The notes beneath the pieces were generated by a model. The model worked only from the letters and a program-made list of their open reading frames with translations. It made no database searches and was not told the DNA's origin. Positions 8,155 to 18,500 of a stretch of 64,000 bases of DNA are shown here, one piece after another (the first letter of the stretch is position 1; the number at the start of each line of letters is the position of its first letter). The position numbers and the translations under genes are program-made. Origin of the DNA: Bog-793 sp963785415 (lineage in GTDB: Bacteria > Actinomycetota > Acidimicrobiia > Acidimicrobiales > Bog-793); assembly GCA_963785415.1 (NCBI GenBank), contig CAWAVB010000001.1, positions 1,054,001 to 1,118,000 on the forward strand, written 5' to 3'.

Positions 8155-9978
8155 AGGCGGACCGGGTCCACCTCGACCCGCACCCCTTCTGCCGGCAGGC
8201 CGACCGCGGCGAGCTCGTCGGCGAGGCGACGCGAGTCCGCCGCCCGGACCATGAACCGGTCGGGACCGAGCTCGGCGACCTCCATGGCGACGACATGGGG
8301 CAGACGGGCTCGGGCGAGGCGCCGGGCGGTCGCCGCGGCGGCGGGCCCGGTGATGAGGGCGAGGGCGCGATCGGGCGGCAGACCGAGGGTCGCCCGCCTC
8401 GTCGCCTCGGCGGCGGCGAGGAGGCCGGGATCACCGGCATCGGCCGAGCGAAGGACCACGTGATCCGGAATCCGGGTCTGCACGATCACACGTCCCCGGG
8501 CTCGGTCGCGACCGCCCCCGCCGCCGCGCCCGCCGACGAGGCGGCCCGCCATCGCCAGCAGGCCGAGCGCCTCCTCCCAGGCCCGATAGCGCGGGGCCGC
8601 GAGCTCCTGGTCGAAGTCCAGAAAGACGACCGCCGAGGCCACGCGCGCCCGGTGGAGCACCGCCTCGGTGCCGAGGAGGACCCCGGCCGCGCCGGCGTCC
8701 TCGCGCGGGACCGCCGCGGACGAGACCTCGTCCACCGGCTCGCCGACGAGCGCGGCGAGCTCCTCGGCGGCGCGGGCGGTGCCGAGCCGCAAGCGCTTCA
8801 GGCGCGTCGAACCGCAGGCCGCGCACACGAACGGCCGCCTCGTACCGCAGACCGGGCAGACGAGCTCCCCGTCGGCACCCGCCTCGACGAGCACCGCCTC
8901 GCAGCGCTCGCAGCGCACGATGGCGCGGCATGCACTGCAGGCGAGCAGCCTCGCCCTGCCGGTCCGGTTGAGCACGCAGACGACGGGGACCTCGCGGACG
9001 CGAAAGACGCGACTCGCGCACGATCGCCGCGCAACGCGAGCTGAAAAGGCCCGACCGGGGGTCGTCCCCGCGCCGGTCGATCACCTCGAGGGCGGCCCAA
9101 CCCTCCCGCTCGGTCTCCGGCGCCATCGCCACAAGCGTCGACGACGCAAGACCGACGAGCGTCGGACAGGGACTCACCAAAAGGATCGGCACTCCGGCGC
9201 GGCGCGCCCTCTCGGCGGCGAGGACGGTCGCGTCCCAAGTCGGGGCGCGCTCTTCGACGTACGCCTCGGAGTGGGCGTCGAGGACGACGACCCCGCCGAG
9301 CCGGCCGACCGGCGCGAACACCGCCGCCCGCGCCCCGACGACGGTGCAGCCGCCCGCGGCCGCCTCGGCCCACGCCTCGGGCATCAACGCGACCCGCCGA
9401 CCGAGCCCGGTGAGCCGTCGGGCGAGCACCTCGGCGTCGCGCCGTGCCGGCACGAGGACGAGGGTGTCGAGGGCCTCGACCCGGTCGAGCGCCGCCGTGA
9501 CGACGTCAAGCCGGGGGGCCCCGGGCGGGAGGCGGAGCAGTGACGACGGCATCGACAGCGCCCGGCGCGTCGCCACGGCGATCTCGGAGCTCCCCGGCAC
9601 CCCTCGGGCGACGGGGGCGGGACGGGCCACCGGTAGCGCCCGCACGATGCGCGGCGGCGAACCGGCGAGCAGGAACGGGCGCAGCCGGCCGACGTATCGC
9701 CAGGCGCCGAAACGCCCGAGCTCGACGAGCTCGGGCGACGGGCCGAGCGATACGACACCGAGGATCTCCCGCAGCTCGTAGCCGTCCGGCTCGTCCGCGC
9801 CCCCGATCACCCAGCCGCGCACCCTGCGGCCGTGCAGCGGCACGCGCACGATCGAGCCGATCTCGACGGCGCCGGCGAGCGCGGCCGGCACCGCGTAGGC
9901 GAAGCTCCGGTCGACGCCCGTGACGTCGGGGAGGACCGCGACGATCCGGGGGCTGTCCGGCACCGTCCCGGTCGTCAC
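8151..9978 (-). pseudogene. priA: PriA-like primosomal protein N', interrupted by a +1 frameshift
   Basis: The N-terminal DNA-binding part (from GTG 9978) and a degenerate helicase core are in one frame. The zinc-binding and C-terminal part (CSACRAIVRCERC, CPVCG, CAACG) is in another. The switch is near 9012, where removing one T joins ESR to RVFRVREVPVV and gives 608 residues, a normal length. Walker A (GKT) and the DExH motif are missing, as in other actinobacterial PriA proteins, so it would act as a replication-restart loader rather than a helicase. The gene lies 7 nt after metK. It is either a real pseudogene or carries an assembly error. Confidence 0.85.
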
Positions 9979-9985
9979 CGGGTCG

Positions 9986-11182
9986 CTAGAGGTCGAGCGC
10001 CCGGCGAAGGTCGTCGACGCGCGGCGTCGCCTCCCAGGTGAACTCCTTCTCGGAGCGCCCGAAATGCCCGTAGGCGGCGGTGTTGCGGTAGATCGGCCGG
10101 CGCAGGTCGAGATCTCGGATGATCGCCGCCGGGCGCAGGTCGAACAGCTCCTTCACGGCCTTCTCGATGCGGGCCGGGTCGACGACCGCGGTGCCGAAGG
10201 TCTCGACCATGACCGAGACCGGGTGCGCGACGCCGATCGCGTAGGCGACCTGGATCTCGCACCGTCGCGCCGCACCCGAGGCGACGACGTGCTTCGCGAC
10301 CCAGCGGGCCGCGTAGGCGCCGGAGCGGTCGACCTTGGAGGGATCCTTGCCCGAGAAGGCGCCGCCACCGTGGCGGGCCATGCCGCCGTAGGTGTCGACG
10401 ATGATCTTGCGCCCGGTGAGTCCGGAGTCGGCGCGCGGGCCGCCGAGCTCGAACACGCCGGTCGGGTTGCAAAGGATCCGGTGGCGCTCGGCGACGACCT
10501 CCTCGGGCAACAGGGCGAGCAGCGGGTGCACAACGTGCTCTTCGAGGTCCGGCACGAGCAGCGTCTCGACGTCGATGCCCGGCTTGTGCTGAGTCGACAC
10601 GAGCACCATCTCGAGCTCGGCGGGCCGGCCGTCGTCGTAACGGATGCTCACCTGGGTCTTGCCGTCGGGGCGCAGATACGGGAGCACGTTTGCCCGGCGC
10701 ACCTCGGCGAGCCGGCGCGCCAGCATGTGCGCGAACCAGATCGGCACCGGCATCAGGTCCGGCGTCTCGTCGCAGGCGAAGCCGAACATCATCCCCTGAT
10801 CGCCCGCGCCCTGCATCGAGAGCTCGTCGGCTTCGCCGTGGCGGATCTCGTTCGAGCGCGAGACCCCGGCGTCGATGTTCGGGGACTGCTCGCCAATCGA
10901 GACGATGACGCCGCAGGTGTTGCCGTCGAACCCGTACTCCTCGCGGTCGAAGCCCGTCGCGCAGACCGTCTCGCGCACGATGCGCGGGATGTCGACGTAG
11001 CTCGTGGTCGAGATCTCGCCGACGACGCAGACGAGGCCGGTCGTGAGCAGCGTCTCGCAGGCGACCCGCCCCATCGGGTCCTCGGCGAGGATCGCGTCGA
11101 GGACCGCGTCGGAGATCTGGTCGGCCATCTTGTCGGGGTGGCCCTCGGTGACCGACTCCGAGGTGAACGTGTAGCTCGACAC
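9986..11182 (-). CDS. metK: S-adenosylmethionine synthetase
   Basis: A 398-residue enzyme that makes S-adenosylmethionine from methionine and ATP. Visible motifs are GHPDKMADQISDA (N-terminal, ATP/methionine binding), GDQGMMFGFACDET, and the P-loop-like GGGAFSGKDPSKVDRS. The start is GTG 11182 with AAGGAG six bases upstream. It lies 37 nt after coaBC and 7 nt before priA in one operon. No SAM riboswitch was recognised in the short upstream gap. Confidence 0.97.
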   Translation of the reverse strand: MSSYTFTSESVTEGHPDKMADQISDAVLDAILAEDPMGRVACETLLTTGLVCVVGEISTTSYVDIPRIVRETVCATGFDREEYGFDGNTCGVIVSIGEQSPNIDAGVSRSNEIRHGEADELSMQGAGDQGMMFGFACDETPDLMPVPIWFAHMLARRLAEVRRANVLPYLRPDGKTQVSIRYDDGRPAELEMVLVSTQHKPGIDVETLLVPDLEEHVVHPLLALLPEEVVAERHRILCNPTGVFELGGPRADSGLTGRKIIVDTYGGMARHGGGAFSGKDPSKVDRSGAYAARWVAKHVVASGAARRCEIQVAYAIGVAHPVSVMVETFGTAVVDPARIEKAVKELFDLRPAAIIRDLDLRRPIYRNTAAYGHFGRSEKEFTWEATPRVDDLRRALDL

Positions 11183-11219
11183 GGCGTCTCCTTGCGGTTC
11201 GGTGGTTCTCGGCGGGTCG

Positions 11220-12461
11220 TCAGGCGCCGCGGCGCCGGCGGACGACCGCATCGAGCACCTCGGCGGCAATCGTAGGCTTCGGCGCCGTCGCCACGTCGGT
11301 GCGGCCCCCCTCGGCATCGAGGATGGTAACGGCGTTCGTTTCGGCCGAGAACCCGATCCCCGGCACGCTCACGTCGTTGACGACGAGCAGGTCGACGCCT
11401 TTGGAGGAGAGTTTCGCCGTGGCCCGCGCGACGGCATCGCCGGTTTCGGCCGCGAAGCCGACGAGGACCTGTCCGGGCCGCCGCCGGCGACCGAGCTCGG
11501 CGAGGACGTCCTCGGTCGGTTCGAGCACGATCTCGGGCGGACCGTCAGCCTTCTTCAGCTTGGTGGGAGACGCCGCTTTGGGGCGGAAGTCCGCCACCGC
11601 GGCAGCCATCACGACGACGTCCGCCGCCCCGGCGCGGGCGAGGACCTCCCGGGAAAGCTCGGCCGCGGTCTCGACCGGCACGAATTCCACGCCGGCGGGG
11701 GGCTCGAGCGACGAAGCCGACACCAAGGTGACCGTCGCGCCCCTCCGGCGGGCTTCGGCGGCGATGGCGTGCCCCTGGAGTCCCGACGACCGGTTCCCGA
11801 TGTAGCGGACGGGATCGATGGGTTCGCGCGTCCCCCCGGCGGTGACGAGCACCTGCACGCCGGTGAGCTCTCGACCCGACGCGAGGACCGCGGCTGCCGC
11901 GGCGACGATGAGGGACGGGTCGGCGAGACGGCCCGGACCTTCGTCCCCTCCCGCCAGGTGCCCGGACTCCGGAGCCACGACGACGACCCCGCGTCGGAGA
12001 AGCGCCGCGAGGTTCTCCTTTACCGAGGGGTGCTTCCACATCTCGGCGTGCATCGCCGGGCAGACGACGACCGGGGCGGTCGTGGCGAGCAGGACGGCAC
12101 CGAGGAGGTCGTGCGCGATCCCGGTGGCCGTCTCGGCGAGGAAGTTCGCCGTCGCGGGGGCGACGAGCACGAGATCGGCCGCCTGGCCGAGGCGGGTGTG
12201 CGGGATCGGGTCGTGCGGGTCGAACAGCTCCGTGCGCGCCGGCTCGGAGGCGAGCGCCGAGAAGGTCGCCGTCCCGACGAAGCGGGTCGCCGCCGGGGTG
12301 AGGACGGGAATGACGTGCGCGCCGGCGTCGACCAACTGGCGACAGACCTCGACGGCTTTGTAGGCGGCGATGCCGGCGGTGACGCCCAAGACGACGACCG
12401 CCCCCTCGAGGGCGACCGGGCCCTTTTTGGAGCGGGGCCCGCCGTCGGCGCCCGGACTCAT
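11220..12461 (-). CDS. coaBC: bifunctional phosphopantothenoylcysteine decarboxylase/phosphopantothenate-cysteine ligase
   Basis: A 413-residue fusion for two consecutive steps of coenzyme A synthesis. The N-terminal CoaC flavoprotein half shows GVTAGIAAYKAVEVCRQL and the substrate-binding PAMHAEMW. The C-terminal CoaB half starts near residue 190 with VLVTAGGTREPIDPVRYIGN and ends with VNDVSVPGIGFSAETN. ATG 12461 is used because upstream codons in this frame are Arg-rich and belong to the rpoZ region. The gene follows rpoZ by 35 nt. Confidence 0.95.
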   Translation of the reverse strand: MSPGADGGPRSKKGPVALEGAVVVLGVTAGIAAYKAVEVCRQLVDAGAHVIPVLTPAATRFVGTATFSALASEPARTELFDPHDPIPHTRLGQAADLVLVAPATANFLAETATGIAHDLLGAVLLATTAPVVVCPAMHAEMWKHPSVKENLAALLRRGVVVVAPESGHLAGGDEGPGRLADPSLIVAAAAAVLASGRELTGVQVLVTAGGTREPIDPVRYIGNRSSGLQGHAIAAEARRRGATVTLVSASSLEPPAGVEFVPVETAAELSREVLARAGAADVVVMAAAVADFRPKAASPTKLKKADGPPEIVLEPTEDVLAELGRRRRPGQVLVGFAAETGDAVARATAKLSSKGVDLLVVNDVSVPGIGFSAETNAVTILDAEGGRTDVATAPKPTIAAEVLDAVVRRRRGA

Positions 12462-12496
12462 CGCCGCACCGTCACGCCGGCCACCCGGTCCGGCCG

Positions 12497-12817
12497 CTAC
12501 GAACTGGCCGGGGGTTCGCTGGCGGGGGAATCGCCCTCGTCCGAGCCGGCGATCTCCGGCTCGACCTCCTCGACCGGCGCACCGGCGCGCACCTTGGACG
12601 CCGCGATCTCCTCGAGGGCGATCGACAGCGGCTTGCGGGCCACGGATCCGACCTGCGGCGGGACGATCGCACCGAGACCCTCGCCGAGCTGATTGAAGTA
12701 CGAATTGATCTGCCGGGCGCGTTTCGCGGACAACGTGACGAGGGCGAACTTCGAGTCCACCTTGTCGAGGAGGTCCTCGATCGCCGGGTCGATCATCGTG
12801 CTGCGTGGTTCGGCCAT
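12497..12817 (-). CDS. rpoZ: DNA-directed RNA polymerase omega subunit
   Basis: A 106-residue omega subunit that helps assemble and stabilise RNA polymerase. The core is MIDPAIEDLLDKVDSKFALV followed by LSAKRARQINSYFNQLGEG and KPLSIALEEIA, with an acidic tail. ATG 12817 has GAGGAG three bases upstream, which is close; a GTG at 12832 is also in frame. It sits between gmk and coaBC, the standard actinobacterial order. Confidence 0.93.
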   Translation of the reverse strand: MAEPRSTMIDPAIEDLLDKVDSKFALVTLSAKRARQINSYFNQLGEGLGAIVPPQVGSVARKPLSIALEEIAASKVRAGAPVEEVEPEIAGSDEGDSPASEPPASS

Positions 12818-12923
12818 CGTCTCCTCGATCACGGTGTGGACGCGGCTCGCGCCCTACGACCAACTGGGTCAGAACGTTCCGCACGCGGATACGGCCGCCA
12901 ACGGACCGTGCCCGGGCACGCGA

Positions 12924-13466
12924 TCAGCTCGCGCGGCAACGTGCTTTTTCTAGTATACCGGCGAGTTCGTCGGTGGCCTGGTCGACGTCGTGGTTGACGA
13001 CGGTCGCGTCGGCGAAGACCCGGCCGGCCTCGACCTCCCGTTCGGCGAGCGCGAGACGCGCCGCGACGTGCGCCTCGGAGTCCCCGCGTTCTCCCATCCG
13101 CTTCGCCTCGTCGGCCGGCGAGGGCGGGACGAGCAGGACGCACACGACGTCCGTGCACCGTTCGCGCACCTGACGCGCGCCCTGGACGTCGATCTCGAGC
13201 ACGATGTCCCGCCCCGGCGGGGCGTCGGGCATCGGCGTCCCGTAGAGCTCACCGAGCACCGAGGCGTGCTCGAGGAACCTGCCGGCCTCGATCGCCGCCT
13301 CGAACGTCGCGCGGTCGACGAAGGTGTAGGCGTCCTCGTCCTCTCCCTGCCGGCGGGCGCGTGTCGTCCACGAGCGGGACAGCCACAGCTTGGGGTCGCG
13401 GGCGACGAGCTCGCGGATGACCGTCCCTTTCCCGGCACCGCCGGGACCGGAGACGATGAGGATCAG
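12924..13466 (-). CDS. gmk: guanylate kinase, CTG start proposed
   Basis: A 180-residue GMP kinase (GMP + ATP to GDP + ADP). The P-loop GPGGAGKGT lies at residues 8-16, followed by SRSWTTRARRQGEDED and the GMP-binding FLEHASVLGELYGTP. The only canonical start in frame is GTG 13259, which would delete the P-loop and half of the GMP site. The natural N-terminus (LILIVSGPGG) begins exactly at CTG 13466, which overlaps the mIHF stop as CTGA. This suggests a true CTG start with translational coupling; automatic annotation would probably truncate it. Confidence 0.9.
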   Translation of the reverse strand: MILIVSGPGGAGKGTVIRELVARDPKLWLSRSWTTRARRQGEDEDAYTFVDRATFEAAIEAGRFLEHASVLGELYGTPMPDAPPGRDIVLEIDVQGARQVRERCTDVVCVLLVPPSPADEAKRMGERGDSEAHVAARLALAEREVEAGRVFADATVVNHDVDQATDELAGILEKARCRAS

Positions 13467-13783
13467 GAGCGACCGACGGCTTCGAGAAGCGCGTTGCGCT
13501 GCTTTGCTCCAAGGCCCTGCAGCCGACGCGTCTCGCTGATGCCGATCTGCTCCATGAGCCGGCGGGCTTTCACCTTGCCGGTACCCGGGAGAGACTCGAG
13601 GACAGCGAGAACCTTCATCTTGCCGACGATGTCGTCATTTGCGGCCCGACCGAGCAATCCGCTCAGCGTGACGCGACCGTTTTTCAACTGGTCTTTGATC
13701 TCCGCTCGGGCCTTGCGCGCCTGTGCCGCCTTGGCGAGCGCGGCGGTGCGCTGTTCAGGAGTGAGGCTTGGTGGTTGGGGCAT
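13463..13783 (-). CDS. mihF: integration host factor, actinobacterial type (mIHF/sIHF)
   Basis: A 106-residue nucleoid protein starting MPQPPSLTPEQRTAALAKA. It has the helix-two-turn-helix core of the mIHF family (GRVTLSGLLGRAANDD, then KMKVLAVLESLPGTGKVKAR and LMEQIGISETRRLQGLG). It binds and bends DNA and compacts the chromosome. An N-terminal extension to 13876 is in frame but low in complexity. No clear Shine-Dalgarno precedes ATG 13783. The position between pyrF and gmk is conserved in actinobacteria. Confidence 0.93.
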   Translation of the reverse strand: MPQPPSLTPEQRTAALAKAAQARKARAEIKDQLKNGRVTLSGLLGRAANDDIVGKMKVLAVLESLPGTGKVKARRLMEQIGISETRRLQGLGAKQRNALLEAVGRS

Positions 13784-13879
13784 GAATCGAGACGTTAGCG
13801 CGGCGCGCCCCACTTGACCACGGTTTCCGCGTCGTCGACCCCCACGCCGGACGCGACCACTGTCGCGATCCGGCAACCG

Positions 13880-14596
13880 TCACGGCGCGGCGATCGCCTC
13901 CAACGCTTCGACGAGTGACCGCGCGGACTGCGCCGGGTCCCGGGCGGCCGTCACCGCGCGCCCGATGACGAGGAGATCCGCCCCGGCGCGCCAGGCGTCC
14001 TCGGGCGTCCCGGCGCGGTGCTGATCGTCACGGGCCACACCGCTGGGCCGCATCCCGGGCACGACGGTGATCATCCCGGGCACCGCGGCGCGCACCGCGG
14101 CGACCTCCGCCAACGCGCAGACGACGCCACGGAGGCCGGCGGCGCGGGCGAGCGCGGCCCGTTCGACGACGAGCGCGCCCGGCGCCTCGGCGTCACTCGT
14201 GAGCACGGTAATGGCGAGCCCGATCGTCGGTGCATCCCGACCCGCACCGGCGCCCTCGAGAAAACCGTCCGCCGCCGCGGCGAGCATGTCGGCGCCGCCC
14301 GCGGCGTGGACCGTGGCGTAGCGCGCGCCGGTGCGCGCGATCGCCCGCGCGGCGCGGCGGACCGTCGTCGGGATGTCGTGCAGCTTCAGATCGACGAAGA
14401 CGTCGAATCCCTCCCCGGTGAACGCCGCGACCGCGGTCGGCCCCTCGGCGATGTACAGCTCGAGGCCGACCTTCACGACGGCGAACCACGGTTTGAGACG
14501 GCGGGCCAGCGCCGTCGCCGCGTCGAGGTCCGCAACGTCGAGCGCGAGCACGAGGTGCTCGCGCACGGGCCGCGCAAACCCCACGGGCTCAGCCAT
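13880..14596 (-). CDS. pyrF: orotidine 5'-phosphate decarboxylase
   Basis: A 238-residue enzyme of the last step of UMP synthesis. The catalytic DxKxxD motif is present as DLKLHDIPTTV, preceded by KVGLELYIAEG; the phosphate-binding PGMRPSG and VIGRAVTAARDPA close the barrel. ATG 14596 overlaps the last eight bases of pyrD, so translation is coupled. It is the last pyrimidine gene of the operon. Confidence 0.95.
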   Translation of the reverse strand: MAEPVGFARPVREHLVLALDVADLDAATALARRLKPWFAVVKVGLELYIAEGPTAVAAFTGEGFDVFVDLKLHDIPTTVRRAARAIARTGARYATVHAAGGADMLAAAADGFLEGAGAGRDAPTIGLAITVLTSDAEAPGALVVERAALARAAGLRGVVCALAEVAAVRAAVPGMITVVPGMRPSGVARDDQHRAGTPEDAWRAGADLLVIGRAVTAARDPAQSARSLVEALEAIAAP

Positions 14597-15521
14597 GAGC
14601 CCCGCCCACGAGATCCGCCACGCGCGCGATCCCGTTCGCGCGACACCACCGGCGCAACTCGGCGAGGACGCGGGCCGGGGCGTGCGGATCGAGGAGCGTC
14701 GCCGTGCCGACCTGGACGGCCCGCGCCCCGGCGAGCAGGAATTCGACGGCCCCGACACCCGACATGACGCCTCCGACGCCGATGATCGGCACCCTCGGCA
14801 GCTCCGCCGCGACATCGGCGACGGCGCGGAGCGCGACGGCGTGGAGCGCCGGTCCCGACAGCCCGCCGCCGCCGCCACCGAGCGCGCCGGTGCGGGAGTC
14901 GGTCCGGATCGAAAGGCCCGGGAGCGTGTTCACGAGCGTGAGCGCCGCCGCGCCGGCGTGGACCGCGGCGGCGGCCACCTCGACGAGGTTGGCGGTCCCC
15001 GGAGAGAGCTTCACCCAGCGCGGCAGACCCGCCGCGGCGGCCGCGGCGACCACCTCGGCCGTCGCCATGGGCGAGCGGGCGAACATCTCCCGGCCGTCGT
15101 CGAGGTTCGGGCACGACACGTTGACCTCGACGGCGATGATCGAGTCGGACGCCGCGGCGATGAGCGCCGCAGCCTTGGCGTACTCCTCCACGCGCCTTCC
15201 CCAGATGCTCACGACGACGCGGGCGCCCGCCGCCTCGAGGGCCGGCAGGTCGCGGGCGAGCCACGCCGCGACGCCGGGGCCCTGGAGCCCGACGCTGTTC
15301 AGCATCCCGCCGGAAACGGGCTTCAAGCGCGGCGGCGGGTTCCCCGGCCAGGGTTCGGCGGAGAGCGACTTCACGACGACGGCGCCGAGCGCGGCGAGGT
15401 CGAAGTACGCCGCGAGCTCTGCGCCGTGGCCCGAGGTGCCCGACGCCGTCATCACCGGGTTCGGGAGCTCGACCGAGCCGATCGAGGTCGTGAGGTCGAC
15501 GCTGCCGCGACGCGTGCTCAT
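14589..15521 (-). CDS. pyrD: dihydroorotate dehydrogenase, class 1B-like
   Basis: A 310-residue FMN barrel enzyme that oxidises dihydroorotate to orotate. It starts at ATG 15521, which overlaps the carB stop as ATGA. Motifs are NPVMTASGTSGHG at the N-terminus, VEVNVSCPNLDDG with the catalytic cysteine of class 1 enzymes, and IIGVGGVMSG at the FMN phosphate site. Class 1B enzymes use an iron-sulfur flavoprotein partner (PyrK); none is adjacent here, so the electron acceptor is uncertain. Confidence 0.92.
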   Translation of the reverse strand: MSTRRGSVDLTTSIGSVELPNPVMTASGTSGHGAELAAYFDLAALGAVVVKSLSAEPWPGNPPPRLKPVSGGMLNSVGLQGPGVAAWLARDLPALEAAGARVVVSIWGRRVEEYAKAAALIAAASDSIIAVEVNVSCPNLDDGREMFARSPMATAEVVAAAAAAGLPRWVKLSPGTANLVEVAAAAVHAGAAALTLVNTLPGLSIRTDSRTGALGGGGGGLSGPALHAVALRAVADVAAELPRVPIIGVGGVMSGVGAVEFLLAGARAVQVGTATLLDPHAPARVLAELRRWCRANGIARVADLVGGAHG

Positions 15522-18500
15522 CGCGGTGCCCCGTGGCGTTCTTGCAGGCTCGTCACGCTCAAGTCGAACCGTCTCCATTCGGCGATGCCCGCTGCCGCGG
15601 CCCGTGCCGCCTGCACCGTAGTCACGATCGGCACGCGGCACGCCGACGCGGCACGGCGGATGTAGGCGCCGTCGGCGTGGGCGCCCCGGCCGCGGGGCGT
15701 GTTCACGACGAGCTGGATCGACCCGTCGTAGACGAGGGCGACGACGTCGCCGCGTGCACCGGCCCCCGACGCGGCGTTCGACAGCTTGCCGACGACCGTC
15801 TCGACCGGGACGCCGCGTGACCCGAGGAACGCTGCCGTGCCCTCGGTCGCGACGAGCGCGAACCCGAGCGCGCAGAAGGCCCGGGCCGCCTCGAGGCCGC
15901 CCTCCTTGTCGCGGTCGGCGAGCGACAAAAAGATGCGCCCGGCGTCGGGCAGGCGGTTGCCGGCGGCGATCTGGCTCTTGGCGAATGCGAGGCCGAACGT
16001 CGGCCCCGTCCCCATCACCTCACCGGTCGACCGCATCTCCGGTCCCGGCAGCGCGTCGACCTCCGGGAAGCGGGAGAAGGGAAGGACCGCCTCTTTCACG
16101 CTCACCGGCCCCGCGGGTCCGCGCGGCGGGGACTTGATCAGTCCCTCGGCGCGCAGCTCGGCGAGCGTCGCGCCGACGACGACGCGGGCGGCGACCTTGG
16201 CGAGCGGGACCCCGGTCGCCTTGGCGACGAACGGGACCGTGCGCGAGGCCCGCGGGTTCGCCTCGATGACGTAGACGTCGCCCGCCTTGACGGCGAACTG
16301 GACGTTGATCGGGCCGCGCACCTCGAGCGCCTCGGCGATCGCCGCGGTGTGGCGGACGAGCGTGGCGACCGTCGCGTCGGGAAGCGTCGGCGGCGGGATG
16401 GCACAGGCCGAGTCGCCCGAGTGCACGCCGGCCTCCTCGACGTGCTCGAGTACCCCTCCGACGAGGAGCTCGCCCGCCGCGTCACGCACCGCGTCGACGT
16501 CGACCTCGATCGCGTCCTCGAGGAAGCTGTCGATGAGGACCGGTCGCGTCGCCGACAGGCCGCCCTCCCGCTCGAGCGATCCCGCCCCTTCGCGGCCGGC
16601 TGTGCGGTCGAAGCCGAACAGCGCCGCCATCGCGTCGCCGAGGCTCGCCTCGTCGTAGACGATCTCCATCGCCCGGCCGCCGAGCACGTAGCTCGGCCGG
16701 ACGAGGACCGGGTAGCCGATCGCGGCCGCGACGTCGCGCGCCTCTTCCACGGTGCGCGCGGTAGCGCCGGGGGGTTGGGGGATGCCGAGGCGGCGGAGCA
16801 GCGCGCCGAAACGCTCCCGGTCCTCGGCAAGGTCGATCGACGCCGCGCTCGTCCCCAAGATGAGCGACTCCGGCAGGATCCCGGCGAGTTTCAGGGGTGT
16901 CTGGCCCCCGAGGCTGACGATGACACCGGCTACTCCTCCCGTGCCGGCCCGGGACTCGGCGGTGATCACCGCGGCGACGTCCTCCTCGGTGATCGGCTCG
17001 AAGTAGAGCCGATCCGAGGTGTCGTAGTCCGTGGAGACGGTCTCCGGGTTGCAGTTCACCATCACCGTCTCGTAGCCGGCCTCGGCGAGCGCCATCGAGG
17101 CGTGGACGCAGCAGTAGTCGAATTCGATGCCCTGCCCGATCCGGTTCGGTCCAGAACCGAGGATCACGACCCGGGGGACGTCCGAGGAACGCACCTCGGA
17201 CTCGTCCTCGTAGCTCGAGTAGTAGTACGGCGTCTCGGCCGCGAACTCGGCACCGCAGGTGTCGACCGTCTTGAAGGTCGCCTCGACGCCCGAGGCGATC
17301 CGCGCCCGGCGCACCTCGGCTTCGCCGGCTCCGAGCCGCCAGGCGATCTGCGCGTCCGAGAAGCCCGCCCGCTTGAGCGACAGCCAGTCGGGGCGCGCCA
17401 GCCTGCCGAGCGCGCCCGCCAAGCCACACAGCCCGTCGAGGCGGCGGCGCACGGCGACGATCTCGTCGATCCGGTCGAGGAACCACGGGTCGATCCCCGT
17501 CGCCGTCGCGACTTCGTCGACGGTCGCGCCGCGCCGCAGGGCGGCTTCGACCTCGAAGATGCGCGCCGGGGTCGGCGACGACGCCTGGTCGAGCAGTTGG
17601 TCCGCGGGCAGATCGACGAGGACCTCCGCGGGGTCGCAGTTCAGCCCGAACCGGCCCTGTTCGAGCCCGCGCAGGGCCTTTTGCAGCGACTCGGCGAAGG
17701 TGCGCCCGATCGCCATCACCTCGCCGACCGACTGCATGCGCGTGCCGAGGCGGCCGGACACTCCGGGCAGCTTCTCGAACGCCCAACGCGGCACCTTCGT
17801 CACGACGTAGTCGATCGTCGGCTCGAAGCACGCCAGGGTCGCTTTCGTGATGTCGTTGCGGATCTCGTCGAGCGTGTAGCCGATCGCGAGACGCGCCGCG
17901 ACTTTGGCGATCGGGAATCCCGTCGCTTTCGAGGCGAGCGCCGAGGAGCGTGACACCCGCGGGTTCATCTCGATGACGAGCTGGTGCCCCGTCGCGGGCT
18001 CGACGGCGAACTGGATGTTCGAGCCCCCGGTCTCCACGCCGACCCGCCGGATGCAGGCGAACGCGGCGTCGCGCATCCGCTGGTACTCGACGTCCGAGAG
18101 CGTCTGGGCCGGGGCGACGGTGATCGAGTCGCCCGTGTGGACGCCCATCGCGTCGAGGTTCTCGATCGAGCAGACGACGACGCAGTTGTCCTGGCGGTCG
18201 CGCATCACCTCGAGCTCGAACTCCTTCCAGCCGACGATCGAGCGCTCGACGAGGATCTCGCCGATCGGGCTTGCCGCGAGCCCCGCCGTGGCGAGGCGCA
18301 CGAGCTCCTCGCGTTCGGCCGCGATTCCCGTCCCCTCTCCGCCGAGGATGAACGACGGGCGGATCATCAGCGGGTAGCCGACCGCGTCGCCGACGGCGAG
18401 CGCCTCCTCGGTCGAGTGGGCGAAACCCGATTCCGGGACCTCGAGCCCGATCCCGGTCATCGCCGCCTTGAACAGCTCACGGTCCTCAGCGGTGGCGATC

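Noticed and set aside
9005..9020. Programmed frameshifting in priA
   Set aside because: No slippery heptamer or downstream pseudoknot is apparent and PriA is not known to need one; an indel is simpler.
12924..13259. gmk starting at GTG 13259
   Set aside because: This would remove the P-loop and half of the GMP site, which are present and in frame upstream.
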